Counted from the first letter of the stretch, positions 18,768 through 27,831 are shown. The stretch is 64,000 nt of DNA from Streptomyces ardesiacus (GCF_003112575.1 NZ_BEWC01000008.1:372001-436000); one strand, 5' to 3'. Notes: a model not told the origin generated them from the letters alone. Translations and numbers: made by a program.

Positions 18768-20330
18768 ATGCTCCGACTGGGCATCGACGTGGGCGGCACC
18801 AACACCGACGCCGTCCTCATCGACGGCGACCGCGTGCTGGGCGCCGTGAAGGCGTCCACCACGGCCGACGTCACCGGCGGCATCGTCACCGCCCTCGGCG
18901 ACCTCCGGCAGGCCACCGGCTTCGACCCGGCCGCCGTCCAGGCGGTGATGATCGGCACCACCCACTTCATCAACGCGCTGGTGGAGGGCGAACGCCTGGC
19001 GCAGACCGCCGCCATCCGGTTCGGGCTGCCCGCCACGCGCGCCCTGCCCCCGCTGGTCGACTGGCCCGACCGCCTGGTCACCGCGATCGGCGGCCACAGC
19101 CATCTGTGCCACGGCGGACACGAGTACGACGGCACCCCGATCGCGGCCTTCGACGAGGCCGAGTTCCGCGCGGTCCTGGACCGCGCGGTGGCCGCCGGCG
19201 CCACCTCCTTCGCGCTGTCCTCCGTCTTCTCCCCGGTCAACGCGGAGTTCGAGACCCGTGCCGCCGAGATCATCGCCGAGCAACTGCCCGGCGCCCCGGT
19301 GAGCCTCTCCCACGAGATCGGCCGCATGGGCCTGCTCGGCCGGGAGAACGCCACCGTCGTCAACGCCGCCCTGCGCGGCCTCGCCGACCAGGTCGCCACC
19401 GGACTGCTCCGCACGGTCGCGGAGGCCGGCATCAACGCGCCGGTCTTCCTCAGCCAGAACGACGGCACCCTGATGGACGTCGACTACGCCCGCCGCTACC
19501 CGGTGGCGACCTTCGCTTCGGGACCGACCAACTCCATGCGCGGCGCCGCGTTCCTGTCCCGGCTGCCGTCCTGCGCCGTCGTCGACATCGGCGGCACCAC
19601 CAGCGACGTCGGCATCCTCCAGCAGGGCTTCCCGCGCGAGGCGTCCACGGACGTCAACGTGGCCGGCGTGCAGACCAACTTCCGCATGCCCGACGTGCTC
19701 TCGATCGGCATCGGCGGTGGCAGCCACGTCCTGCACCAGGCGTCCGGCACCGCCGTCGGCCCCGCCAGCGTCGGCTACCGGCTCGCCCAGGAGGCCCTCG
19801 TCTTCGGCGGCACCCGCCTCACCGCCACCGACGTCGCGGTGGCCGGCGGGCGCGCCGAGGTGGGGGACGCCTCGCTCGTCGCCCACCTCGACAGGAGCGT
19901 GGTGGACGCCGCCCTGCGCTTCGTCGACGACCGGCTCGCCGAGGTCGTCGACCGGATGCGGGCCTCCGCCGAACCGGTGCCCGTCGTCGCCGTCGGCGGC
20001 GGCAGCATCCTGGTGCCCGAGGACCTCGCGGGCGCGTCCCGCGTGGTGCGCCCCGACCACTTCGCCGTGGCCAACGCCATCGGCGCGGCGATCGCCCAGG
20101 TCGGCGGCGAGGTCGACCGGGTCTACTCGGTCGTACCGCAGCAGCGCGACACCGTGCTCGACGAGGCCCGTCAGGAGGCCGTCGACCGAGCGGTGGCCGC
20201 CGGAGCCCGGCCGGGCTCCGTCGAGATCGTCGACATCGAGGAAGTACCGCTGGCCTACCTGCCGGGCAACGCCACCCGGATCCGGGTCAAGGCCGTCGGA
20301 GAGCTGAGCCTGGGAGGCCCCCGTGCGTGA
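18768..20330 (+). CDS. Hydantoinase/oxoprolinase family protein (HyuA-like)
   Basis: 520 residues. GIDVGGTNTDAVL at the N-terminus and VVDIGGTTSDVGIL in the middle are the phosphate-binding motifs of the ASKHA fold used by ATP-dependent hydantoinases and 5-oxoprolinases. It is shorter than the usual HyuA (about 680 residues), and no HyuB partner is present. Its last bases overlap the next start by 8 bp. It forms one unit with two DUF917 proteins, an arrangement known for this shorter HyuA type, whose reaction is not established. Confidence 0.88.
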   Translation: MLRLGIDVGGTNTDAVLIDGDRVLGAVKASTTADVTGGIVTALGDLRQATGFDPAAVQAVMIGTTHFINALVEGERLAQTAAIRFGLPATRALPPLVDWPDRLVTAIGGHSHLCHGGHEYDGTPIAAFDEAEFRAVLDRAVAAGATSFALSSVFSPVNAEFETRAAEIIAEQLPGAPVSLSHEIGRMGLLGRENATVVNAALRGLADQVATGLLRTVAEAGINAPVFLSQNDGTLMDVDYARRYPVATFASGPTNSMRGAAFLSRLPSCAVVDIGGTTSDVGILQQGFPREASTDVNVAGVQTNFRMPDVLSIGIGGGSHVLHQASGTAVGPASVGYRLAQEALVFGGTRLTATDVAVAGGRAEVGDASLVAHLDRSVVDAALRFVDDRLAEVVDRMRASAEPVPVVAVGGGSILVPEDLAGASRVVRPDHFAVANAIGAAIAQVGGEVDRVYSVVPQQRDTVLDEARQEAVDRAVAAGARPGSVEIVDIEEVPLAYLPGNATRIRVKAVGELSLGGPRA

Positions 20331-21402
20331 GATCACCGCCGACCACCTGCCCGACCTCGCCCGCGGGGCCGCCGTGCTCGGCACCGGGGGAGGCGGCGAC
20401 CCGTTCGTCGGCCGCCTCCTCGCCGAGCAGGCGCTGAAGCGGAACGGTCCCGTCACCCTCCTCGGCCTCGACGAGATCGACGACGGGGCGTTCATCGTCC
20501 CGACCGCCTTCATGGGGGCGCCCACGGTGATGCTGGAGAAGCTCCCCTCGGGCGACGAGATCATCGGCGCCATGCGGGCTCTGGAGGAACTCCTGGGCCG
20601 CAGGGCCACCCACACCGTCTCCATCGAGGCGGGCGGCCTGAACTCCATGTCGCCGTTCGTCGCCGCCGCCGAGGCGGGCGTCCCGCTGATCGACGCCGAC
20701 GGCATGGGCCGTGCCTTCCCCGAGCTGCAGATGCTGCTGCCCACCCTGGGCGGTGTGCAGGCGTCCCCGATGGCGCTCGCCGACGAGCGCGGCAACTCCG
20801 TCACCCTGCGCACCGACGGCAACGCGTGGGCGGAACGCCTCGCCCGCGCCGCCACCGTCGAGATGGGCTGCAGCGCCGCGGTCAGCCTCTACGCCCTCAC
20901 CGGCCGCCAGGCCAAGGACCACCTGGTGCCCGGCACCCTGACCCTGTGCGAGCGGGTCGGCCGGGCCATCCGCGAGGCCCGCGAGGGCCACGAGGATCCG
21001 GTGGCGGCGGCGTCCGGTGTCCTCGGCGGCCGGACGGTCTTCACCGGGAAGATCGGGGACGTGCAGCGCACCACGACGGGTGGCTTCGCCCGCGGCACGG
21101 CCCGGCTCACCGGCCTCGACGCCGACACCGGGTCCGTGCTGGAGCTGTCCTTCCAGAACGAGAACCTGGTCGCCACCCGCGACGGCGAGGTCGTTGTCAG
21201 CGTCCCCGACCTGATCTGCGTCCTCGACACCGACTCCGGCGAACCGGTCACCACCGAGACGCTCCGCTACGGTCTGCGGGTCAGCGTCCTCGGCGTGCCC
21301 TGCGACCCGCGCTGGCGCGCCCCCGAGGGGCTCGACCTGGCCGGACCCGGCTACTTCGGTTACGCGCACGAGTACGTCCCGTTCCGGGGCGCCGAAGTGT
21401 GA
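20323..21402 (+). CDS. DUF917 family protein
   Basis: 359 residues from a GTG overlapping the upstream gene, with GGGAGG about 10 bp before it. The N-terminal VLGTGGGGDPFVG resembles a nucleotide-binding glycine loop and is characteristic of DUF917. This domain also occurs as part of hydantoinase/oxoprolinase-type complexes. The frame ends 10 bp before a second member of the family. Likely a subunit or partner of the HyuA-like protein; biochemistry unknown. Confidence 0.88.
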   Translation: MREITADHLPDLARGAAVLGTGGGGDPFVGRLLAEQALKRNGPVTLLGLDEIDDGAFIVPTAFMGAPTVMLEKLPSGDEIIGAMRALEELLGRRATHTVSIEAGGLNSMSPFVAAAEAGVPLIDADGMGRAFPELQMLLPTLGGVQASPMALADERGNSVTLRTDGNAWAERLARAATVEMGCSAAVSLYALTGRQAKDHLVPGTLTLCERVGRAIREAREGHEDPVAAASGVLGGRTVFTGKIGDVQRTTTGGFARGTARLTGLDADTGSVLELSFQNENLVATRDGEVVVSVPDLICVLDTDSGEPVTTETLRYGLRVSVLGVPCDPRWRAPEGLDLAGPGYFGYAHEYVPFRGAEV

Positions 21403-21412
21403 TGATCGAAGG

Positions 21413-22537
21413 GTGACCCGCACGTCCGCCGAGGCCCCCTCGCCCGTGTCTCCCGCGCCGCTGACCGCCGCGCGGGTGCCGGCGCTGGCCGCCGGAGCGA
21501 CCCTGCTCGGCTCCGGCGGCGGGGGAGAGGTGGCCACCGGCGCGCTGCTGCTGAGCGGCGAGCTGGCCGGGGCGCCGGTGCCGCTGCTTCCCGCGGCGGC
21601 GCTGGCGCCGGACACCCTGGTGGTGCACGCCGGGCTCGTCGGCGCCCCCGACGTACTGGCCGAACGGCTCGCCGACCCCGACGACTTCGCCGACGCCGTA
21701 CGCACCGCCGCCGAGGTGGTGGGCGGATCGGCGGGCGCGGTCGGGGTCATCGAGATCGGCGGCCTCAACGCCGTCGTCGCCGCGGTCGCGGCCGCCCGGC
21801 TCGGCCTGCCGCTCGTCGACGGCGACCTCATGGGGCGGGCCTTCCCCCGCATCGACCAGACCGTGGCCGCCGTGGCCGGGGTGGACCCGGCGCCGCTCGT
21901 CCTGGTCGGCCCCGGCGGGAACACCGTCGTCGTCCGGCAGTGCTCACGCCGCCTGGCCGAACGGCTGCTGCGCGCCAACGTCCTCGCCCTCGGCGGGGCC
22001 GCCGCCCTCGCCGTCCACCCCCTGCCCGCCGCCCGGCTCGCGGCGATCGGGGTGCGCGGCTCCGTCTCCGCCTGCCTCGGACTCGGCGACCGCCTCCTCA
22101 CCGCGCGGGAGGCGGGCGGCACGCCCGAGGGCCTGGCCGACGCCCTCGGCGCCGAACTGCTCGCGGCCGGCCGCGTCGAGGAGCTGGCCCCCCGCCAGGA
22201 CCTCACCCCCGGGTGGGCGACCCTCACCGACGGGCGTACCGGCGCCGTGGTCCGGGTGGACCTCCTGGACGAGTACCTGGCCGTCACGGTCGACGGCGTC
22301 ACCCGGGCCGCCGCCCCGCAGATCATCGCCGCCGTCGACCCCAGCGGCCGCCGCCCCCTGCGCGCCGACCAGCTCCGCACCGGCGGCCACCTGATCCTGC
22401 TCCGTCTCCCGTCCCTCCATGCTTGGCCCGCCGAGGCGGAACCCCTGGTCGGCCCCACCGCTTTCGGTCTCGACCTGGCGCCGTCCACCGTTCCGGTCGC
22501 GGGCCCGGTTACCGGCTCGCCGGGGGGCCGGTCGTGA
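21413..22537 (+). CDS. Second DUF917 family protein; 3' end lies in a duplicated junction
   Basis: 374 residues from a GTG at 21413. LLGSGGGGEVATG matches the glycine loop of the preceding gene, and the pair probably arose by duplication. The C-terminal part (LRTGGHLILLRL ... AEPLVGPTAFGL) is copied in degenerate form three times in the next 580 bp, and the final residues plus stop fall exactly at a repeat boundary. The stop forms GTGA with a GTG at 22534, the same overlap seen at the true PucR start. The real pre-duplication C-terminus may have differed. Confidence 0.85.
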   Translation: MTRTSAEAPSPVSPAPLTAARVPALAAGATLLGSGGGGEVATGALLLSGELAGAPVPLLPAAALAPDTLVVHAGLVGAPDVLAERLADPDDFADAVRTAAEVVGGSAGAVGVIEIGGLNAVVAAVAAARLGLPLVDGDLMGRAFPRIDQTVAAVAGVDPAPLVLVGPGGNTVVVRQCSRRLAERLLRANVLALGGAAALAVHPLPAARLAAIGVRGSVSACLGLGDRLLTAREAGGTPEGLADALGAELLAAGRVEELAPRQDLTPGWATLTDGRTGAVVRVDLLDEYLAVTVDGVTRAAAPQIIAAVDPSGRRPLRADQLRTGGHLILLRLPSLHAWPAEAEPLVGPTAFGLDLAPSTVPVAGPVTGSPGGRS

Positions 22538-23117
22538 TCCCGGCTGTGAGTGCCGTCGCCCGGTGCCGTGGTGGCGGTCGTGTGGTGTCGTTGCTGTTCG
22601 GGTCCGTGTCTGTGTGGCGTGCTGGGGTGGGGCCCCTGGTGGGTGTCGCTGCTTTCGGTCTCGGCTCGGGGGCCGTCCACCGTTTCGGTCGCGGGCCCGG
22701 TCGCCGGCTCGCCGGGGGGCCGGTCGTGATCCCGGCTGTGAGTGCCGTTGCCCGGTGCCGTGGTGGCGGTCGTGTGGTGTCGTTGCTGTTCGGGTCCGTG
22801 TCTGTGTGGCGTGCTGGGGTGGGGCCCCTGGTGGGTGTCGCTGCTTTCGGTCTCGGCTCGGGGGCCGTCCACCGGCCCGGTCGCGGGTCTTGGTGCCGGC
22901 TCGGCGCGGGGCCGGTCCTGACCGCGGCCTTGAGCGTCGCCTCCCGGCTCCGTACCGGCGGCCGCCTGATCGTGCTGCGCCTTGCGTCTTCGCACGGGTG
23001 GCCTGCCGGGGCGGAGCCCCTGGTCGACGGGCGTGCTTGCGGTCTCGGCCCGGGGCCGCCCGCCGGTCCGGTCGCGGGCCGCCCGGGGCCCGGTGCCGTC
23101 TCGGTGTGGGGGCCGTC
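22531..23117. repeat. Array of 192-bp tandem units built from the DUF917-PucR junction
   Basis: Unit starts are at 22531, 22723 and 22915, exactly 192 bp (64 codons) apart; a fourth start is the PucR start itself at 23115. The first two units are almost identical; the third is diverged. Each unit opens with a PucR-start-like segment (GTCGTGATCCCGGCTGTGAG against GTCGTGACCGCCGTAGCGAG) and continues with a copy of the DUF917 3' end. The plus strand is unusually G+T-rich here. There are no spacers, so it is not CRISPR. The 580-bp gap contains no other convincing gene. Confidence 0.88.
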
Positions 23118-24662
23118 GTGACCGCCGTAGCGAGCGTTGCCGACCTGTTGGCCGACCCCGTGCTCGCGGGAGCCCGCACGCTGGCCGGACACGCCGGGCT
23201 GGAGCGGGCCGTGCGTGATGTCACCGTCCACCGCGGTGCCCTCGCCCCGGTCGACGGCCACCTGGTGCTCTGCGCCCAGGGGGACGCCACCCCCGCCTAC
23301 CGGCTCGACGCCCTCGTCCGCCGCGCCCAGGAGGCCGGAGCCGCGGCGCTGTGCGTCACGGCCGACGGCGCGGCCGGCCCCCCGCTGTCCGCCGTACGAC
23401 TGGCGGACCGGCTGCGGATCCCCGTGCTGTGGGTCGCCACCGACGACCCGTTCCGCCTCGCCCTCGACCTCACCCTGCGGGTCCGTGCCCCCGAGGTGAC
23501 GCGGGCCCGCACCGTCGAGAACCTGCTCCGCCGCCTCGCCACCCGCACGGAGGGACCGGAGCTGATCGCCGTCGCCCGTGCCGTGCTCGCCGCCGACGTC
23601 AGCCTCGTCACCCCCGACGGCGGAGCCATCGTCGGCGACCCGGTGGTGCCGGACGCCCTGCGCCCGGAGCTGGCCGTGCCCCAGCGCACCCCCGGTCTGC
23701 TGGCCCACCCCGTGCACGCCGTCCCGTTCGCCGGGCACCTGCCGGGCGGTACGGCGCCGGTCACCGCCTGGCTGGTGTGGCCCTTCGAACGGGCCGACGA
23801 GGACCGCGCCGACACCGTCGCGCTGGGCCTCGCCCTGCTCGAACCCTTCGTCCGGTCCTGGCTCGCCGGAGCCCGCACCCGGGCCGACCACGACAGCGCC
23901 GTCCGCCGCCGCCTGCTGGCGGAGGTCGTCACCGGCCGGGGGACCGTCAGCCGGGAGGTCGTCGAGCAGGCGGTCGCGCTGGGCTGGCGGCTGGAGGACT
24001 GGCACGTGGGCCTGGCCGTGCGCGCCGAGAAACCGCCCGCGGCGGACCGTCCCGACACCGTCCCCGCACCGCTGCTCGCCGCCCTGTCCCGACACGGCGT
24101 CACCGCCCAGGCGGTGGCGGAGGGCGACGGCGACTGGGCGCTGTGGTCCAGCAGCGGCCCCCGGCCCGCCGACGACGAACCCCGCCAGCTGCTGCGCCGG
24201 GTGCGCCGGGCGCTCGCCGAACTTCCCACGGGCTGGCGGCTGGTGGCCGGCATCGGCAGGCCCCGCCAGGGCCCCGGCGGCCTGGCCGACACCCTGACCG
24301 AGGCCCGCAACGCGGCCCGGCTCGCGGCCGCCAGGGACGTCCGGCCGTCCGTGGAACACACCGACGAACTCGGCGTGGGCAGGCTGCTGGCCGCCTGGCA
24401 GCAGTCCGACATCACCCGCGCCTTCGCCGAGACCGCGCTCGCCCCGCTGGGCGGCCCCGAGCAAGCCCACCTGCTCACCACCTTGCGGGTCTTCCTCGAG
24501 CACGGCGGCTCCGCCGCCGCCACCGCCCGCGCCCTCGGCCTGCACCGCAACACCGTCGCCGCCCGGCTGCGTCAGGTCCGCGAACGGCTCGGCGTCCCTC
24601 TGGACGACCCCAGCAACCGGCTCGCCCTCCAGATGGCCTGCCGTGCCCTGACCTCCCCCTGA
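23118..24662 (+). CDS. PucR-family transcriptional regulator
   Basis: 514 residues from a GTG at 23118. The N-terminal PucR domain (about 1-115) is followed by a GGDEF-like middle and a C-terminal helix-turn-helix (GGSAAATARALGLHRNTVAARL). PucR proteins activate purine and related nitrogen catabolism, which fits its position behind the hydantoinase-like and DUF917 genes. The start is uncertain because the preceding repeat array keeps this frame open for 700 bp; 23118 matches the GTGA overlap and family N-terminus, and GTG 23106 is an alternative. Confidence 0.85.
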   Translation: MTAVASVADLLADPVLAGARTLAGHAGLERAVRDVTVHRGALAPVDGHLVLCAQGDATPAYRLDALVRRAQEAGAAALCVTADGAAGPPLSAVRLADRLRIPVLWVATDDPFRLALDLTLRVRAPEVTRARTVENLLRRLATRTEGPELIAVARAVLAADVSLVTPDGGAIVGDPVVPDALRPELAVPQRTPGLLAHPVHAVPFAGHLPGGTAPVTAWLVWPFERADEDRADTVALGLALLEPFVRSWLAGARTRADHDSAVRRRLLAEVVTGRGTVSREVVEQAVALGWRLEDWHVGLAVRAEKPPAADRPDTVPAPLLAALSRHGVTAQAVAEGDGDWALWSSSGPRPADDEPRQLLRRVRRALAELPTGWRLVAGIGRPRQGPGGLADTLTEARNAARLAAARDVRPSVEHTDELGVGRLLAAWQQSDITRAFAETALAPLGGPEQAHLLTTLRVFLEHGGSAAATARALGLHRNTVAARLRQVRERLGVPLDDPSNRLALQMACRALTSP

Positions 24663-24675
24663 GACCGGCGGACCG

Positions 24676-25743
24676 TCAGGACTCGGCGGTCTCGGGCTCG
24701 GCCTCCGGCGGCTCCTTCTCCCGCCCGCCGGGGTGCCGGTGCCGCCAGACCCAGAAGACCGTGCAGGACAGCAGCGCCCACCCGGCCAGCACCAGGAAGG
24801 GGAACAGGTGCTGGTAGCCCTGGAAGTACACCGCGGTGTGCTGGGCGTTGACCGAGGCCCCGGGCGGCAGCCACCGGCCGATCACCCCGAGCGGTGACGG
24901 CAGCAGCGGCCAGGACACCGCCCCGCCGGAGGAGGGGTTGCCGATGATCACCATCAGGCCCCAGGTGGGCAGCATCGCCCAGCGGCCGAACAGGGTGTTG
25001 AACATGGTGAAGACCATGCCGGACACGAACATCGTGAGCGCCAGGATGAGCCACGACTCGGCGAACGGCAGGTCCAGCGCGCCCAGCAGCCAGTCCACCG
25101 TGGCGGCGATGACGAACCCGCCGAGCAGCGCGTAGGCCGCCGTGAACAGGATGCGCTCGAACGGGGTGAGCGAGCGCGCGTGCACGCTGAGCTGGATCGC
25201 CCCCACGAAGCCGATGATCACGGCGGCCAACGAGATGTAGAAGATCGCCAGCCCCCGCGGGTCGCCCCGCTGCAGGGGATTGACGTCCCGCACGGCGACC
25301 TGGACGCCGAGCTTCTTCCCCACGGCCGGCGCCGTCTGGGAGAGCAGTTCGGCGACCGAGGCGCCGGACGCGCCGGACACGTCGAGCAGGGCGCTCCGCC
25401 CGCCGTCGCGCAGCTCGAAGACCGCGAAGACCTCCTGCTGCTCGATCGCCTCGCGGGCCGCGGCCCGGGTCCGGTACGGATGCACCCGCACCGAGGTGTC
25501 CAGCGCCTCCTCCAGTCCGCGGAGGTAGGCCTGGGCGCGCGCCGACTCGTACGAGCCGACCATGGCCGTGGGGATCAGGCGCGGCGTCGGGTTCGCCATC
25601 GAGTAGGTGTACGAGCCCGCGAAGAGGCCCGCGGCGGCCGCGAGGATCAGCACCAGGACGGTGGCCGGCCAGAACGGCGACTGCCGGAACGCGGACCACC
25701 GCCCGTGCGCCGGGGACTCGGTCTCCTGGGACGTGTGCGCCAT
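24676..25743 (-). CDS. YhgE/Pip-like (ABC-2/DUF3533-type) membrane protein
   Basis: 355 residues from the ATG at 25743. One N-terminal span (about 25-45) is followed by an extracytoplasmic domain of ~150 residues and then five or six further spans. The final 20 residues are a charged Glu/Pro tail. This layout is that of ABC-2-like YhgE/Pip and DUF3533 proteins, some of which help secretion or act as phage receptors. Twelve bases separate it from the Dps gene, suggesting co-transcription. Function unknown. Confidence 0.65.
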   Translation of the reverse strand: MAHTSQETESPAHGRWSAFRQSPFWPATVLVLILAAAAGLFAGSYTYSMANPTPRLIPTAMVGSYESARAQAYLRGLEEALDTSVRVHPYRTRAAAREAIEQQEVFAVFELRDGGRSALLDVSGASGASVAELLSQTAPAVGKKLGVQVAVRDVNPLQRGDPRGLAIFYISLAAVIIGFVGAIQLSVHARSLTPFERILFTAAYALLGGFVIAATVDWLLGALDLPFAESWLILALTMFVSGMVFTMFNTLFGRWAMLPTWGLMVIIGNPSSGGAVSWPLLPSPLGVIGRWLPPGASVNAQHTAVYFQGYQHLFPFLVLAGWALLSCTVFWVWRHRHPGGREKEPPEAEPETAES

Positions 25744-25754
25744 GTCCGACGGGG

Positions 25755-26357
25755 TCAGGAGTGGACCAGCGGCGTGTCCACGAGGTGTTCCGCCACGAAC
25801 CACGCCTGGAGTTCGTTGGTGCGCACGACCTCGGAGACCAGGAGGTCGTTGGTGCCGTCGTCGCCGTACTCCTGGGTGCGGGCCGCCGCGTCGTGGCACT
25901 CGGTGAGGATCAGCTCGTGCGCCTCCAGCAGCCGCGAGAGCATCGAGGGCACCTCCTCCACCCCGTCCGGCGGACGCGGCACGGTGGTGATCTCGGCGAC
26001 GTGCCGGGGGTCGCCCACCGCGACACCGCCGAGGGTCTGGACGCGTTCGGCGACGGTGTCGATCAGTTCGAGCTGCTCGCCCGCGTGCTTGTCCAGCAGC
26101 AGGTGCAGCTGGTAGAACGTCGCCCCCCGCATCAGCCAGTGGTACTTCTTGTACAGGTCGTGCAGGATCCGGGTGTCCGCCAGGACCTTGTTGAGCCGCT
26201 GGCAGGAGTAGAGGCGGGTGTCCATGGTCAGGGCCACGGGGAACTGCTTGACGGTGCCGAACTCCTGAATGGTCCGGCCCTTCTGGTGCAGCCAGGGCTG
26301 GCTGCCGTCCGACCGCTGGTCCGCGGACGACGGGGGTTTCGGCTTCGGGGAACTCAC
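25755..26357 (-). CDS. Dps-family ferritin-like protein
   Basis: 200 residues from a GTG at 26357 with AAGGAG upstream. The four-helix core has KYHWLMRGATFYQLHLLLDKH and AERVQTLGG, the Dps ferroxidase-site pattern. The N-terminus carries a Lys/Pro/Ser-rich tail, which in Dps proteins often binds DNA. Dps forms 12-mers that oxidise and store iron and protect DNA in stress. It is longer than typical Dps (about 160-190). Probably co-transcribed with the following membrane protein. Confidence 0.85.
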   Translation of the reverse strand: MSSPKPKPPSSADQRSDGSQPWLHQKGRTIQEFGTVKQFPVALTMDTRLYSCQRLNKVLADTRILHDLYKKYHWLMRGATFYQLHLLLDKHAGEQLELIDTVAERVQTLGGVAVGDPRHVAEITTVPRPPDGVEEVPSMLSRLLEAHELILTECHDAAARTQEYGDDGTNDLLVSEVVRTNELQAWFVAEHLVDTPLVHS

Positions 26358-26509
26358 GCCTGGACTCCTTCCGGAGAGGACTGAAGGACGGACCGGCGCG
26401 GTGCGGCCGGCGCCGGTTCCCCCCGCGACAGTCGACCAGCCGTGCGCCGGGCCCGCAAACGGTGGGGGTTGTCCGGGGCATTGCCGTCCGCCTATGGTCG
26501 ACCCTGTCT

Positions 26510-26521
26510 GAAAGCGCTTTC
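26510..26521. promoter_or_regulatory. LacI-type operator GAAAGCGCTTTC
   Basis: A perfect 12-bp palindrome with the central CG typical of LacI/GalR operators, 68 bp before the oxidoreductase start. No LacI gene lies next to it, so the repressor acts in trans. Confidence 0.75.
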
Positions 26522-26588
26522 TACAGGGTGTAGCGCCGCACGGTACGGCACGGTGCGCGCGTGCGCCCCGCCGTCCGAGGAGGACCGC

Positions 26589-27704
26589 ATGTCCCCACGC
26601 CCCGCCCGCCGCCGGGTCGCGGTGATCGGCACCGGTGCCATCGTCACCGGCGGCCATCTGCCCGCTCTCGCCGCTCACGCCGACCGCACCGAACTGGTCG
26701 CCGCCGTCGACGTGGACCCGGAGCGGCTCGACGCCTTCCTCGCCGTGGCGCCCGGCGAGGTCGCGGGGTACACGTCGACGGGCGCCATGCTGGACGCCGT
26801 ACGGCCCGACCTGGTCCTGGTCGGGACGCCGCCGTCGCTGCACCGGGAGCAGACGGTGGCCGCGCTGAAGGCGGGTGCCTGGGTGCTGTGCGAGAAGCCG
26901 CTGTGCCTCTCCCTCGCCGAGTACGACGCCGTCGCGGCGGCCGAGGAGGCGTCCGGGGCGTACGCGTCCGTGATCTTCCAGCACCGGTACGGCTCCGGTG
27001 CCGCGCACGCCCGCGAGCTGATCGCGAGCGGTGAGCTGGGCGCGCCGCTGGTCGCCCACTGCCAGACGACCTGGCACCGCGACGCCGCGTACTACGCGGT
27101 GCCCTGGCGCGGACGCTGGTCCACCGAGGGCGGCGGGCCGACCATGGGGCACGGCATCCACCAGTACGACCTGCTGCTCCATCTGCTCGGCCCCTGGGCG
27201 GAGATACGGGCCATGGCCTCGCGGCTGGTGCACGACACCGAGAGCGAGGACGTCTCCACCGCCCTGGTGCGCTTCGAGAGCGGTGCCCTCGCCACTGTCG
27301 TCAACAGCGTGCTCTCGCCGGACGAGACGAGCCGGATACGCGTCGACTGCGCCGACGCGACGGTGGAGTTGACGCACCTGTACGGGCATCGCAACGACGA
27401 CTGGACCTACACTCCGGCCCGGCACGTCGCGGCCGCACGCGCGGCCGCCTGGCGCACTCCCGGAGCCGACGTGCCCAGCTCCCACACGGCGCAGCTCGGT
27501 GCCGTGCTGGACGCCTGGGACGCCGGGGTGAGGCCGCCGGGCAGCGGCGTCGAGGCCCGCGCCACGCTGGAGTTCGCCGCGGCCCTGTACAAGGCGGCCT
27601 TCACCGGACGGCCGGTGGGCGCCGGTGAGATCGCTTCCGGCGACCCCTTCTACACCGCCATGCACGGCGACCACCCCGACTGGGCGCCCGGAGAGCGCGC
27701 TTAG
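26589..27704 (+). CDS. Gfo/Idh/MocA-family oxidoreductase
   Basis: 371 residues. The N-terminus RRVAVIGTGAIVTGGHLPAL is the NAD(P)-binding Rossmann fold, and VLCEKPLCLSLAEYD contains the conserved EKP motif. GAGGAGGACC precedes the ATG. Family members oxidise or reduce sugars and inositols. It stands alone, with a LacI-type operator in its promoter, so it probably belongs to a sugar regulon whose other members lie elsewhere. Substrate unknown. Confidence 0.9.
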   Translation: MSPRPARRRVAVIGTGAIVTGGHLPALAAHADRTELVAAVDVDPERLDAFLAVAPGEVAGYTSTGAMLDAVRPDLVLVGTPPSLHREQTVAALKAGAWVLCEKPLCLSLAEYDAVAAAEEASGAYASVIFQHRYGSGAAHARELIASGELGAPLVAHCQTTWHRDAAYYAVPWRGRWSTEGGGPTMGHGIHQYDLLLHLLGPWAEIRAMASRLVHDTESEDVSTALVRFESGALATVVNSVLSPDETSRIRVDCADATVELTHLYGHRNDDWTYTPARHVAAARAAAWRTPGADVPSSHTAQLGAVLDAWDAGVRPPGSGVEARATLEFAAALYKAAFTGRPVGAGEIASGDPFYTAMHGDHPDWAPGERA

Positions 27705-27714
27705 CGCTCGAAAA

Positions 27715-27732
27715 CCCGAGCGTTCACGACGA
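27715..27732. terminator. Small hairpin behind the oxidoreductase
   Basis: CGCTCG, a six-base loop and CGAGCG, followed by TT, start 11 bp after the stop. A six-base stem is short, so this is only a weak terminator candidate. Confidence 0.4.
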
Positions 27733-27831
27733 GTTGGGCCACCGGAGGTGTGAACCGGTGGTCCCGGTGCGCATCATCTTGACATGAACCTGCGGCCCGA
27801 GGGGCGGGCCGCGGCCTCATGGAGGTGTGGG

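Noticed and set aside
22531..23117. CRISPR-like array
   Set aside because: Units are directly contiguous, 192 bp long and related to flanking genes; no spacers and no cas genes.
22509..24545. Long minus-strand frame rich in Thr/Pro/Arg across the repeats
   Set aside because: Produced by the repeat composition; antisense to pucR.
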